Shown here piece after piece: positions 1 to 7,863 of a stretch of DNA of 64,000 nt. The DNA lies in contig NZ_SRRO01000001.1 of NCBI RefSeq assembly GCF_004785795.1, positions 2,666,001-2,730,000 of the forward strand, written 5' to 3'. Both the position numbers and the translations under genes were made by a program. How positions within the stretch are numbered: the stretch's first letter is position 1; each line of letters opens with the position of its first letter. The notes under the pieces were generated by a model. The model saw only the letters and a program-made list of their open reading frames with translations, was not told the DNA's origin and made no database searches. The DNA comes from Nocardioides eburneiflavus (lineage in GTDB: Bacteria > Actinomycetota > Actinomycetes > Propionibacteriales > Nocardioidaceae).

Positions 1-420
1 TCGCCCTACGCGCCGGCGATGCCGCACCACGTCGGCAAGGCGATCAGCGAGGACCTCGTCCGTCGCAGCGGGCTGTCGTGGACGATCCTCCAGCCCGGCG
101 CCTACCTCCAGAACCTCGACCTCAGCGGTCCGCTCGACCTGCCGTACTCGGCCGACGTGCGCTTCGGCTTCCTCGACCTCGCCGACCTCGGCCGCGCCGC
201 CGCGGTCGTGCTCACCGAGGACGGTCACGAGGGGGCGACGTACGAGCTCGCGACCCGCGTCGCGACGGTGCGCGAGCTGGCCGCCGAGGCGGGCGTGCCG
301 GTGCGGAGGGTGGCCGACCCGGGCACCCACCCGTGGCTGTCGGCGATGTTCGCCTACTACGACGACCACGGCCTGCCGGTCGGCACCCGGGTCCTCGAAG
401 CGCTGCTCGGCCGGCCCTGA
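1..420 (+). CDS. NmrA-like NAD(P)-binding protein, C-terminal part
   Basis: The reading frame is open from the first base, so the N-terminus, with the Rossmann nucleotide-binding motif, lies outside the window. About 139 residues remain. The stretch SGLSWTILQPGAYLQNL is typical of atypical short-chain dehydrogenases of the NmrA/TMR family, where it follows the catalytic region. The later LADLGRAAAVVLTEDGHEG segment matches the part of these proteins that precedes the C-terminal substrate-binding helices. Such proteins act as NAD(P)H-dependent reductases or redox sensors in the cytosol; which applies here cannot be told. The family call is fairly safe, the function is not. Confidence 0.75.
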   Translation, partial: SPYAPAMPHHVGKAISEDLVRRSGLSWTILQPGAYLQNLDLSGPLDLPYSADVRFGFLDLADLGRAAAVVLTEDGHEGATYELATRVATVRELAAEAGVPVRRVADPGTHPWLSAMFAYYDDHGLPVGTRVLEALLGRP

Positions 421-482
421 CGCCGCGTCACGATCCGGCAACATCCGTTGCACCTCCTCGCAGCGGGCCGGATGCTGCGGGG

Positions 483-1400
483 ATGGGACGGGGGATCGTG
501 CTGGTGGTGGCGCTGGCTGCCGCACTGACGGGCTGCGGCGAGGCGACCAGCGAGCCGGCGGCGGACGAGGCCACACCGGGCCTCCCGGCCGCGTCGCCCA
601 CCGCGATGCTCCCGGCGGACGCTCCGGTCCGTGCCAGGGCGACGGTGCTCGACGAGGGCGGTGGGCCGATGCTGTGCCTCGGCTCGGTGGCGTCCTCCTA
701 CCCACCCCAGTGCAGCGGGCCCGACGTCGGAGGGTGGATCTGGGACGAGCACCCCCACGAGTCGTCGGGCGGGGTCCGGTGGGGTGCCTACACGATGGAC
801 GGCTCGTGGGACGGCACGACCTTCACCCCGACCGAGGTGCGGGAGAGCACGCCCGAGGACTGGCCGAAGGAGGACCTGGCTGCCCTGTTCGCCAGCCGCT
901 GCCCGGCACCCGACGGCGGCTGGGTCCCGGTCGACCCGGCCACCACGACCGGCACGGCGCTGTCCGCCGCGCACCGCGTCGCGGAGGGGCTGCCCGACTA
1001 CGCGATCTCGTGGGGCGACCAGACGATCAACCCGGTGTGGCCGCAGACGGTGCAGGACGACCCACCGTCCCTGGAGGTCCAGCAGGCGATGAACGACCCG
1101 CGCTGGACCGTCCTGAACGTCGGCGTGACCGACGACGTCGCCCGCGCCGAGGCCGCCGTGCGAGAGGTGTGGGGCGGCGCCCTGTGCGTGTCGGAGTTCG
1201 CGAACACGCACGCCCGGCTCCGCGAGGTCGCGGAGGACCTGGAAGACCTGCCGGGTGGCCTCGACAGTGGCTACGGCAGCATCGGCAACACCGTCGAGAT
1301 CGGGGTGGTCTTCGACGACGGCTCGATCCAGGCATGGGTCGACGAGGAGTACGGCCCGGGCGTGGTCGAGGTGACCTCCGCCCTCACCCCGGCCGGCTGA
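483..1400 (+). CDS. putative secreted lipoprotein of unknown function
   Basis: A protein of 305 residues that starts with a short hydrophobic signal peptide and a lipobox LTGC at about residues 15-18, so it should be lipidated on Cys18 and anchored outside the membrane. An Ala/Pro/Glu-rich linker follows to about residue 45. The body is acidic, with scattered cysteines (SRCPAPDGG, GGALCVSE) that could form disulfides. The frame extends upstream to base 78 with no signal peptide there; the ATG at 483 is chosen because it places the signal sequence at the N-terminus. I recognise no domain. It stands alone between the NmrA-like gene and the secreted nuclease gene. Confidence 0.7.
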   Translation: MGRGIVLVVALAAALTGCGEATSEPAADEATPGLPAASPTAMLPADAPVRARATVLDEGGGPMLCLGSVASSYPPQCSGPDVGGWIWDEHPHESSGGVRWGAYTMDGSWDGTTFTPTEVRESTPEDWPKEDLAALFASRCPAPDGGWVPVDPATTTGTALSAAHRVAEGLPDYAISWGDQTINPVWPQTVQDDPPSLEVQQAMNDPRWTVLNVGVTDDVARAEAAVREVWGGALCVSEFANTHARLREVAEDLEDLPGGLDSGYGSIGNTVEIGVVFDDGSIQAWVDEEYGPGVVEVTSALTPAG

Positions 1401-1530
1401 CGGCTCGCTTTCTCCTCCTGTTCGGCACGCCGCCGCGCGTCGTCCGCGCGTCGTGCGCCCCGTGGACAGGTGGCGGCAGTAGGAAGTGCGCAGACGCAGG
1501 CATCGGGCCTGCCTCCCGCAGGAGATCACC

Positions 1531-2223
1531 ATGTCTCGTTCTCGGAAGCTGCACCACCGTCCCACGGCCGCACGGCGGTGGTCCTCGGCGCTGCTCGTGC
1601 CGATCATCGGCGCGCTGCTCCTCCTCGCGCCCGCCCCCGCGCAGGCGGCGACCTTCAGCGGCACGCTCGCCCAGGCGGTCGCGGCCGTCCCGACCGCCGC
1701 GGAGGCCAACACCGGCTACGACCGCACCCTCTTCAAGCACTGGGTCGACGCCAACGGCGACTGCCAGAACGCTCGCGCCGAGGTCCTGATCAGCGAGGCG
1801 GAGCCCGACACCCCGCTCACCTACACCACGTCGGGCAAGTGCACGGTGTCGACCGGTCGGTGGTTCTCCTACTACGACCGCGTCTCGTGGACCCTGGCGT
1901 CCGACGTCGACATCGACCACATGGTCCCGCTCGCCGAGGCCTGGGGCTCCGGTGCCAGCGGCTGGACGGCCGCCCGGCGCGAGGCGTACGCCAACGACCT
2001 CGGCGACTACCGCACCCTCGTCGGCGTCACCGACAACGTCAACCAGTCCAAGAGCGACCAGGGCCCCAGCACCTGGCTGCCGACCTACGACAAGTGCCGC
2101 TACGTCGCGGAGTGGGTCGCGGTGAAGATCCGCTGGGGCCTGACGGCCGACTCGGCGGAGAAGAGCGTGCTCAACAGCTACGCCTCGACCTGCTCCAACA
2201 CCGTCACGGTCACGACCGCGTAG
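1531..2223 (+). CDS. secreted HNH-family nuclease (DUF1524-like)
   Basis: A protein of 230 residues with an Arg-rich N-terminus, a hydrophobic core and an AQA-A signal-peptidase site near residue 39, so it is probably exported. The motif DIDHMVPLAEAW, followed about 40 residues later by DNVNQSKSDQGPSTWLP, is the His-metal core of the DUF1524/HNH nucleases that actinobacteria secrete. Four cysteines (DCQN, GKCTV, KCRY, STCSN) could form disulfides. The ATG at 1531 is preceded by AGGAGATCACC, a good ribosome site; the frame extends 15 codons upstream without one. The likely role is extracellular DNA or RNA degradation. Family call good, substrate unknown. Confidence 0.8.
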   Translation: MSRSRKLHHRPTAARRWSSALLVPIIGALLLLAPAPAQAATFSGTLAQAVAAVPTAAEANTGYDRTLFKHWVDANGDCQNARAEVLISEAEPDTPLTYTTSGKCTVSTGRWFSYYDRVSWTLASDVDIDHMVPLAEAWGSGASGWTAARREAYANDLGDYRTLVGVTDNVNQSKSDQGPSTWLPTYDKCRYVAEWVAVKIRWGLTADSAEKSVLNSYASTCSNTVTVTTA

Positions 2224-2250
2224 TCCTCCACAGCACGTGCAGGGCTGCGC

Positions 2251-2406
2251 CTACGGCTCGACCATCCCCGCACGTACGGCGCGCTGCTCGATCTCGTCGA
2301 CCACGTCCACGTCTCACACGTGGTGGCCGCGGCGCTCGAGCTCGGTGGCGACCGAGGTCTTGCCGGTGCAGGAGACGCCCTCGACGAGGTAGTTGTGAAC
2401 GCCCAC
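2251..2406 (-). pseudogene. broken P-loop ATPase/kinase fragment
   Basis: Reading the minus strand from a GTG at 2406 gives MGVHNYLVEGVSCTGKTSV, which contains a Walker A motif (GVSCTGKTS) as in small AAA or nucleotide-kinase-like proteins. After ATELERRGHHV the frame meets TGA at 2314-2316. The same frame then continues as DVDVVDEIEQRAVRAGMVEP before a second stop at 2251. Only the first 30 or so residues and perhaps the last 20 of a normally much longer protein remain, so it looks like an internal deletion plus a nonsense codon. A GATACT hexamer 6 nt before the GTG would once have driven it. Parent family inferred from the P-loop alone. Confidence 0.5.
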
Positions 2407-2485
2407 CGCACCAGTATCAACTGTTGCCAGCGATACCTGCCGTCGTTGGCCGAATCTGCCGTGGGGGGCAGGTGAGCGCCGACAC

Positions 2486-2491
2486 TAGGTT
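2486..2491 (+). promoter_or_regulatory. -10 element of carbamate kinase gene
   Basis: TAGGTT lies 6 nt before the ATG at 2498, so transcription should start at or next to the start codon; no ribosome site is present. Confidence 0.55.
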
Positions 2492-2497
2492 TGCGCC

Positions 2498-3433
2498 ATG
2501 AGGGTCCTGCTCGCACTCGGCGGCAACGCCATGACGAACGCCGACGGCCGGGCGCGCCCCGAGGACCAGATCGAGGCGGCCGGCGTGGCGATGGCCGCGG
2601 TCGCCGGCCTCCTGGAGCACGACCACGACGTCGTCGTCACCCACGGCAACGGTCCCCAGGTCGGCAACCTGCTCGTCAAGAACGAGCTCGCCGCCGCCGT
2701 CGTGCCCCCGGTCCCGCTCGACTGGTGCGGCGCGCAGACCCAGGCCACGCTCGGCTTCGTGCTGCTGGACGCGCTCGACAGCGAGCTGGCGGCCCGCTCC
2801 GTCGACCGGCGCTGCGCCGCACTCGTGACCCGCACGCTCGTCGACCCCGACGACGAGGGCTTCACCACGCCGACCAAGCCGATCGGGCGTCACCTGCCCG
2901 AGGCGGAGGCCCGGGTCCTGATGGACCACGGCGAGACCTGGGAGGACCGCGGCGAGAAGGGCTGGCGCCGGGTCGTCGCGTCGCCCGAGCCGCGCGAGAT
3001 CCTCGACGCCCCTGCCGTGCTCGCCCTGATCGAGGCCGGGTTCGTCGTCGTCGCCAACGGTGGCGGCGGCATCCCCCACGTACGCCGCCCCGACGGCTCC
3101 CTGGCCGGGGTGGAGGCCGTCATCGACAAGGACCTCGGCGCCGCCCTGCTCGCGCAGACCACGGGTGCCGACGTCCTGGTGATCGCCACCGACGTGCCCA
3201 ACGCCGTGATCCGCTGGGGCGAGCCCGACGCCGAGCCGCTCGGCACCGTCACCGTCGACCAGCTCCGCGCGTACGCCGCCGAGGGCCACTTCGCCTCCGG
3301 CTCGATGGGCCCCAAGGTCGACGCGGTGTGCCGCTTCGTCGAGGCCACCGGCAAGCGCGGCGTCATCACCAGCCTCGACCAGATCACCGCGGCCGTCGCC
3401 GGCGATGCCGGCACCGTCGTCGTACCCGCCTGA
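2498..3433 (+). CDS. arcC: carbamate kinase
   Basis: A protein of 311 residues, the usual length. It carries ALGGNAM at residues 5-11, [10 protein letters not shown] near 48-57, the substrate loop [10 protein letters not shown] near 184-193, [14 protein letters not shown], and [16 protein letters not shown], all signatures of carbamate kinase within the amino-acid kinase fold. The enzyme interconverts carbamoyl phosphate plus ADP with carbamate plus ATP in the cytosol; in catabolism it makes ATP. No arginine deiminase or ornithine carbamoyltransferase gene is nearby. Instead the next gene, 22 nt downstream on the same strand, encodes a ring-opening amidohydrolase, so the pair probably serves breakdown of an N-heterocycle or ureide rather than arginine. 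The start follows a leaderless promoter. Confidence 0.88.
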   Translation: MRVLLALGGNAMTNADGRARPEDQIEAAGVAMAAVAGLLEHDHDVVVTHGNGPQVGNLLVKNELAAAVVPPVPLDWCGAQTQATLGFVLLDALDSELAARSVDRRCAALVTRTLVDPDDEGFTTPTKPIGRHLPEAEARVLMDHGETWEDRGEKGWRRVVASPEPREILDAPAVLALIEAGFVVVANGGGGIPHVRRPDGSLAGVEAVIDKDLGAALLAQTTGADVLVIATDVPNAVIRWGEPDAEPLGTVTVDQLRAYAAEGHFASGSMGPKVDAVCRFVEATGKRGVITSLDQITAAVAGDAGTVVVPA

Positions 3434-3455
3434 CACCCCACCGAAAGGAACCCAG

Positions 3456-4562
3456 ATGCCCAGCGCCATTGAGGTCCGCAAGGTCCCCATCCACTCCGTC
3501 GCCGACGCCTCGGAGCTCACCAAGCTCATCGACGAGGGCGTCATCGCCGCCGACCGCGTCTTCGCGATCATCGGCAAGACCGAGGGCAACGGCGGGGTCA
3601 ACGACTACACCCGCATCATCGCCGACCGGGCGTTCCGCGAGGCGCTGGTCGCCAAGGGCGCCGACCCCGAGCAGGTCAAGGGCGTGCCGATCGTGTGGTC
3701 GGGCGGCACCGACGGCGTGATCAGCCCCCACGCCACCATCTTCGCCACGACCGACGTCCCCGAGGACGACCCGTCGCGCGAGGAGATGCGACTCACCGCC
3801 GGCTTCGCGATGAGCGAGGCGATCCTGCCCGAGGAGATCGGCTACACCGCGATGATCGAGAAGGTCGCCGCGGGCGTGAAGGTCGCCATGGAGCGCGCCG
3901 GCATCACCGACCCCGCCGACGTGCACTACGTGCAGACCAAGACCCCGCTGCTCACCATCCACACGATCCGCGACGCCAAGTCGCGCGGCAAGACGGTCTG
4001 GACCGAGCACACCCACGAGTCGATGGACCTCTCCAACGGCGTCACCGGCCTCGGCATCGCCGTCGCCCTCGGCGAGATCGACATGCCGACCGACGCCGAC
4101 GTCATGCACAACCGCGAGCTCTTCTCCTCGGTGGCCTCGTGCTCGTCGGGCGTCGAGCTCGACCAGGCCCAGATCGTCGTCGTCGGCAACGCCAAGGGCG
4201 TCGGCGGCCGCTACCGCATCGGCCACTCGGTGATGAAGGACGCGCTCGACGCCGACGGCATCTGGGAGGCCATCCGCTCGGCCGGCCTCGACCTGCCCGA
4301 GCGCCCGCACACCGACGACCTCGACGGCAGGCTCGTCAACGTCTTCCTCAAGTGCGAGGCCAGCCAGGACGGCACCGTCCGGGGCAGGCGCAACGCGATG
4401 CTCGACGACTCCGACGTGCACTGGCACCGCCAGATCAAGTCCTGCGTCGGCGGCGTCACCGCGGCCGTGACCGGCGACCCCGCGGTCTTCGTGTCCGTCT
4501 CCGCGGCCCACCAGGGCCCCGAGGGTGGCGGCCCGGTCGCCGCCATCGTCGACCTAGGCTGA
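3456..4562 (+). CDS. ring-opening amidohydrolase (barbiturase/cyanuric acid hydrolase family)
   Basis: A protein of 368 residues, the normal size for the AtzD/barbiturase family. The three-fold internal repeat is visible as Lys/Ser pairs: GKTEGNGG (Lys41) with [13 protein letters not shown] (Ser82), QTKTPLL (Lys162) with SCSSGVELD (Ser230/231), and VFLKCEAS (Lys299) with VSVSAAHQG (about Ser346-348). The C-terminal HQGPEGGGP loop is also typical. Family members open barbiturate to ureidomalonate or cyanurate to a biuret derivative. Sequence inspection cannot separate the two activities; a barbiturase in oxidative pyrimidine breakdown is somewhat more likely in an actinobacterium. The start is fixed by GAAAGGAA upstream of ATG 3456. 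It follows carbamate kinase in a probable two-gene operon. Confidence 0.88.
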   Translation: MPSAIEVRKVPIHSVADASELTKLIDEGVIAADRVFAIIGKTEGNGGVNDYTRIIADRAFREALVAKGADPEQVKGVPIVWSGGTDGVISPHATIFATTDVPEDDPSREEMRLTAGFAMSEAILPEEIGYTAMIEKVAAGVKVAMERAGITDPADVHYVQTKTPLLTIHTIRDAKSRGKTVWTEHTHESMDLSNGVTGLGIAVALGEIDMPTDADVMHNRELFSSVASCSSGVELDQAQIVVVGNAKGVGGRYRIGHSVMKDALDADGIWEAIRSAGLDLPERPHTDDLDGRLVNVFLKCEASQDGTVRGRRNAMLDDSDVHWHRQIKSCVGGVTAAVTGDPAVFVSVSAAHQGPEGGGPVAAIVDLG

Positions 4563-4629
4563 CGACACGCCCGTACGCCCCGCGCGGGGCCGGCAGGCGA
4601 CTGTCGGTCCCGCGTGATGGGGTGGTCCC

Positions 4630-7600
4630 GTGAGCACCCCGACCACCCGCTACCGCCTGGTGCAGCCCGACCGCGAGGTCGTGGTGCCCGAGCTCGACGA
4701 GCACCAACAGCGCGTCGTTGACCACGAGGGCGGCCCGCTGCTCGTGCTCGCCGGTCCCGGGACGGGCAAGACCACCACGCTGGTGGAGGCGATCGTCGAC
4801 CGCATCGAGCGCCGCGGCGCCTCGCCCGACGCCGTGCTGGCGCTCACGTTCTCCCGCAAGGCCGCCGAGCAGCTGCGCGACCGGGTCACGGCGCGGGTCG
4901 CCCGCACGACCTCCGCGGCGTCCTGCTCGACGTTCCACTCCTTCGCCTACGCACTGGTGAGGAAGTACGCCCCCGCCGAGCTCTACGAGGGGGCGATCCG
5001 GCTGCTGTCGGCGCCCGAGGCCGACGTCGTCCTGCGCGAGCTCCTGCGTGACAACCCCGAGTCGGTGGTGTGGCCCGAGCAGCTGCGCCGTGCGGCCGGC
5101 ACCCGCGGCTTCGTCCGCGAGGTGCAGGCCGTGCTGGCGCGGGCCCGGGAGAAGGGCCTCGACCCGGCCGGCCTCCGTGCCCTCGGCATCGAGCACGACC
5201 TCCCCGAGCTCGTCGCCGCCGGGCTCTTCCTCGAGCAGTACCTCACCGTCCTCGACAACCTCGGCGCCACCGACTACTCCGACCTCATCCGTCGCGCCGT
5301 CATCGAGGCCGAGACCCACCGTGACGAGCTGCGCGCCCGCTGGAGCCACGTCTTCGTGGACGAGTACCAGGACACCGACCCCGGCCAGGTCGCCCTGCTC
5401 CGCGCGCTCGCGGGCGACGGGCGCGACCTCACGGTCGTCGGTGACCCGCACCAGTCGATCTACGGCTTCCGCGGGGCCGACGTGCGCGGCATCCTCGACT
5501 TCCCGGCGAGCTTCCCCACGGCAGCGGGCTCACCCGCCCCGGTCGTGGTCCTGCAGCGCACCCGCCGCTTCGGCCCGCGGATCCTGCTGGGTGCCGGCCG
5601 GGTGGCGAGCCGCCTCAGCCTCACCGGCAGCATCGCGCCCGAGGCCCGCGAGGCGTTCCTCGCCCCCGAGGCGGTCCCCGGCCCGCAGGGCGAGGGTCGC
5701 ATCGAGGTCGTCACCTACGACACCGAGCGCGCCGAGGCCGAGCGGCTGGCCGACCTGCTGCGCCGCGCCCACCTCGAGGACGGCATCGCGTGGGACCGGA
5801 TGGCCGTCCTGGTGCGCTCCGGCCGCGCCAGCATCCCGCCGCTGCGCCGGGCGCTCGCCGCCGCGGGCGTCCCGGTCGAGGTGGCCTCCGACGACCTGCC
5901 GCTGGTCCGCGACCCCGCCGTGGTGCCGCTGCTCGACGGGCTGCGCGCCGTGGTCAACCTCGACAACGACGACCCCGACTCGCCCGACTTCCTCGACCCG
6001 GGCCGCGTCGAGTCGCTGCTGCTGTCGCCGCTCGGTGGCCTCGACGCCTCCGACCTGCGCGCGCTGGTGCGCCGCCTCCGCGCGCGCGAGAAGGACGCCG
6101 CCGACGCCGCAGACCGGCGCACCTCGCGCGAGCTGCTCCGGCTGGCGGTCGTCGAGCCGGGCTTCCTCGACGGCCTCGACGCGCCCGACGTCGAGCGCGC
6201 CGGCGCCCTCGCGACGCTGTTGGGCGAGGGCGCGCGGATGCTGGCCGAGCGGGCCGGTGTCGAGGACGTGCTCTGGCACCTGTGGTCCGGCACCTCCTGG
6301 CCGCAGCGGCTGCGTCGCCAGGTCGACGGCGGGGGAGCGGGTGCCCGGCGTGCCCACCGCGACCTCGACGCGATCGTCGCGCTCTTCGACCTCGCGTCCC
6401 GGGCCCTCGACCAGCGCGACCACGTGGGCGTCGCCGCCTTCTTCGCCAGCGTCGTCGCCCAGCAGCTGCCCGCCGACACCCTCGCCGAGCAGGGGGTGCG
6501 TGGCGCCGCCGTACGCCTCCTCACCGCCCACCGCTCCAAGGGGCTGGAGTGGGACCTCGTCGTCGTCGCCCACGTGCAGCAGGAGGGCTGGCCCGACCTG
6601 CGTCGCCGCACCACCCTGCTCGGTGCCGACCGCATCGGGGTCGACGCCTCCGGACACCCCGACCTCGTCCCGCCGGTGACGACGAGGGCACTGCTGATGG
6701 AGGAGCGCCGCCTCTTCTACGTCGCGTGCACCCGTGCCCGGCGGCGCCTGGTGGTGAGCGCGGTGCGCTCGCCCGACGACGACGGCGAGCAGCCCTCGCG
6801 CTTCCTCGAGGAGCTCGGCGTCACCATCGACCACCAGGACGGCCGGCCGCCGCGCCCGCTGTCGCTCGGCGGGCTGGTGGCCGAGCTACGCCGCACGGCG
6901 GCCGACCCCGCGACCTCGCCGGCCATGTGCGAGGCGGCGGCCCGCCGGCTCGCCGCGCTGGCGGGCGAGGAGGTCGACGGTCGTCAGCTCGTGCCGGCGG
7001 CCGACCCCTCCAGCTGGTGGGGCACCCGCAGCACCACCCGCTCCGTGCAGCCCATCCGCGACCCGGACCGCCCCGTGCCGGTCTCGGCCAGCATGCTCGA
7101 GTCGATCCTCGTGTGCCCGGCGCAGTGGTTCTTCGAGCGCGAGGCCGGTGGGGTCTCGGCGGTCCACCAGTCCGCCAACCTCGGCCAGGTCCTCCACGCC
7201 CTCGCCGAGCGCGTCGCGGTCGGCGAGCTGCCCGCGGAGGTCGAGCCGCTGATGGCCGAGGTCGAGGCGGTGTGGGACCGGCTCGCCTTCCGTACGCCGT
7301 GGTCGCGCCAGCGCGAGCTCGCCCGCATCGGCAAGGCCGTGGCCCGCTTCGTGCAGTGGCACCTCGCCAACCCGCGCGAGTTCCTCGGTGCCGAGCAGCG
7401 CTTCCAGAGCGTCGTCGACGTCGACGGGCGGCCGGTCCGGCTGACGGGGTTCGCCGACCGCCTCGAGATCGACGACGCCGGCCGGGTGGTCGTCGTCGAC
7501 TTCAAGAGCGCGCGCACCGCCCCCACCGGTCCCGCGGTCGCCGGCAACCTCCAGCTCGCCCTCTACCAGTACGCCGTCGACACCGGCGCGATCGACGACG

Positions 7601-7863
7601 CCGCCGGCCGTACGGTCGTCTCCGGTGGCGCCGAGCTCGTCCAGCTCGGCATCGACGACGACTCTTCGGCCGCCAAGGTGCAGGCCCAGCCCGCCCACGC
7701 CGACGACGGCGCCGAGCGTCTCGCGCTCCGCGCGGGGCTGGCCCGCGCCGCCGACCTCGTCCGCGCCGAGACCTTCCCCGCCACCGCGGGCGCCCACTGC
7801 CGGGACTGCGCGTTCACGGCCATCTGCCCGGCCAAGGGCGCAGGGAGCGTGACCGTCCAGTGA
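4630..7863 (+). CDS. adnA: AdnA-type helicase-nuclease subunit
   Basis: A protein of 1077 residues combining a UvrD/Rep-type SF1 helicase with a RecB-type nuclease. Walker A is AGPGTGKTTT at residues 41-50, motif II is FVDEYQDTDP, motif III is VGDPHQSIYGFRGAD and motif VI lies in YVACTRARRRL. The C-terminal nuclease shows VVVDFKSARTAP followed by LQLALYQYAV. The cysteines VCPAQWF and HCRDCAFTAICP probably hold an iron-sulfur cluster. With AdnB it should form the heterodimer that resects double-strand DNA ends in actinobacteria. It starts with GTG, and its stop overlaps the next start by 4 bp (GTGA), so the two subunits are translationally coupled. Length and order match mycobacterial adnA-adnB. 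Confidence 0.9.
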   Translation: MSTPTTRYRLVQPDREVVVPELDEHQQRVVDHEGGPLLVLAGPGTGKTTTLVEAIVDRIERRGASPDAVLALTFSRKAAEQLRDRVTARVARTTSAASCSTFHSFAYALVRKYAPAELYEGAIRLLSAPEADVVLRELLRDNPESVVWPEQLRRAAGTRGFVREVQAVLARAREKGLDPAGLRALGIEHDLPELVAAGLFLEQYLTVLDNLGATDYSDLIRRAVIEAETHRDELRARWSHVFVDEYQDTDPGQVALLRALAGDGRDLTVVGDPHQSIYGFRGADVRGILDFPASFPTAAGSPAPVVVLQRTRRFGPRILLGAGRVASRLSLTGSIAPEAREAFLAPEAVPGPQGEGRIEVVTYDTERAEAERLADLLRRAHLEDGIAWDRMAVLVRSGRASIPPLRRALAAAGVPVEVASDDLPLVRDPAVVPLLDGLRAVVNLDNDDPDSPDFLDPGRVESLLLSPLGGLDASDLRALVRRLRAREKDAADAADRRTSRELLRLAVVEPGFLDGLDAPDVERAGALATLLGEGARMLAERAGVEDVLWHLWSGTSWPQRLRRQVDGGGAGARRAHRDLDAIVALFDLASRALDQRDHVGVAAFFASVVAQQLPADTLAEQGVRGAAVRLLTAHRSKGLEWDLVVVAHVQQEGWPDLRRRTTLLGADRIGVDASGHPDLVPPVTTRALLMEERRLFYVACTRARRRLVVSAVRSPDDDGEQPSRFLEELGVTIDHQDGRPPRPLSLGGLVAELRRTAADPATSPAMCEAAARRLAALAGEEVDGRQLVPAADPSSWWGTRSTTRSVQPIRDPDRPVPVSASMLESILVCPAQWFFEREAGGVSAVHQSANLGQVLHALAERVAVGELPAEVEPLMAEVEAVWDRLAFRTPWSRQRELARIGKAVARFVQWHLANPREFLGAEQRFQSVVDVDGRPVRLTGFADRLEIDDAGRVVVVDFKSARTAPTGPAVAGNLQLALYQYAVDTGAIDDAAGRTVVSGGAELVQLGIDDDSSAAKVQAQPAHADDGAERLALRAGLARAADLVRAETFPATAGAHCRDCAFTAICPAKGAGSVTVQ

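Noticed and set aside
5790..7859. Upstream extension of the adnB frame through adnA
   Set aside because: This part is Arg/Pro-rich shadow sequence; the GTG at 7860 overlapping the adnA stop is the sensible start.
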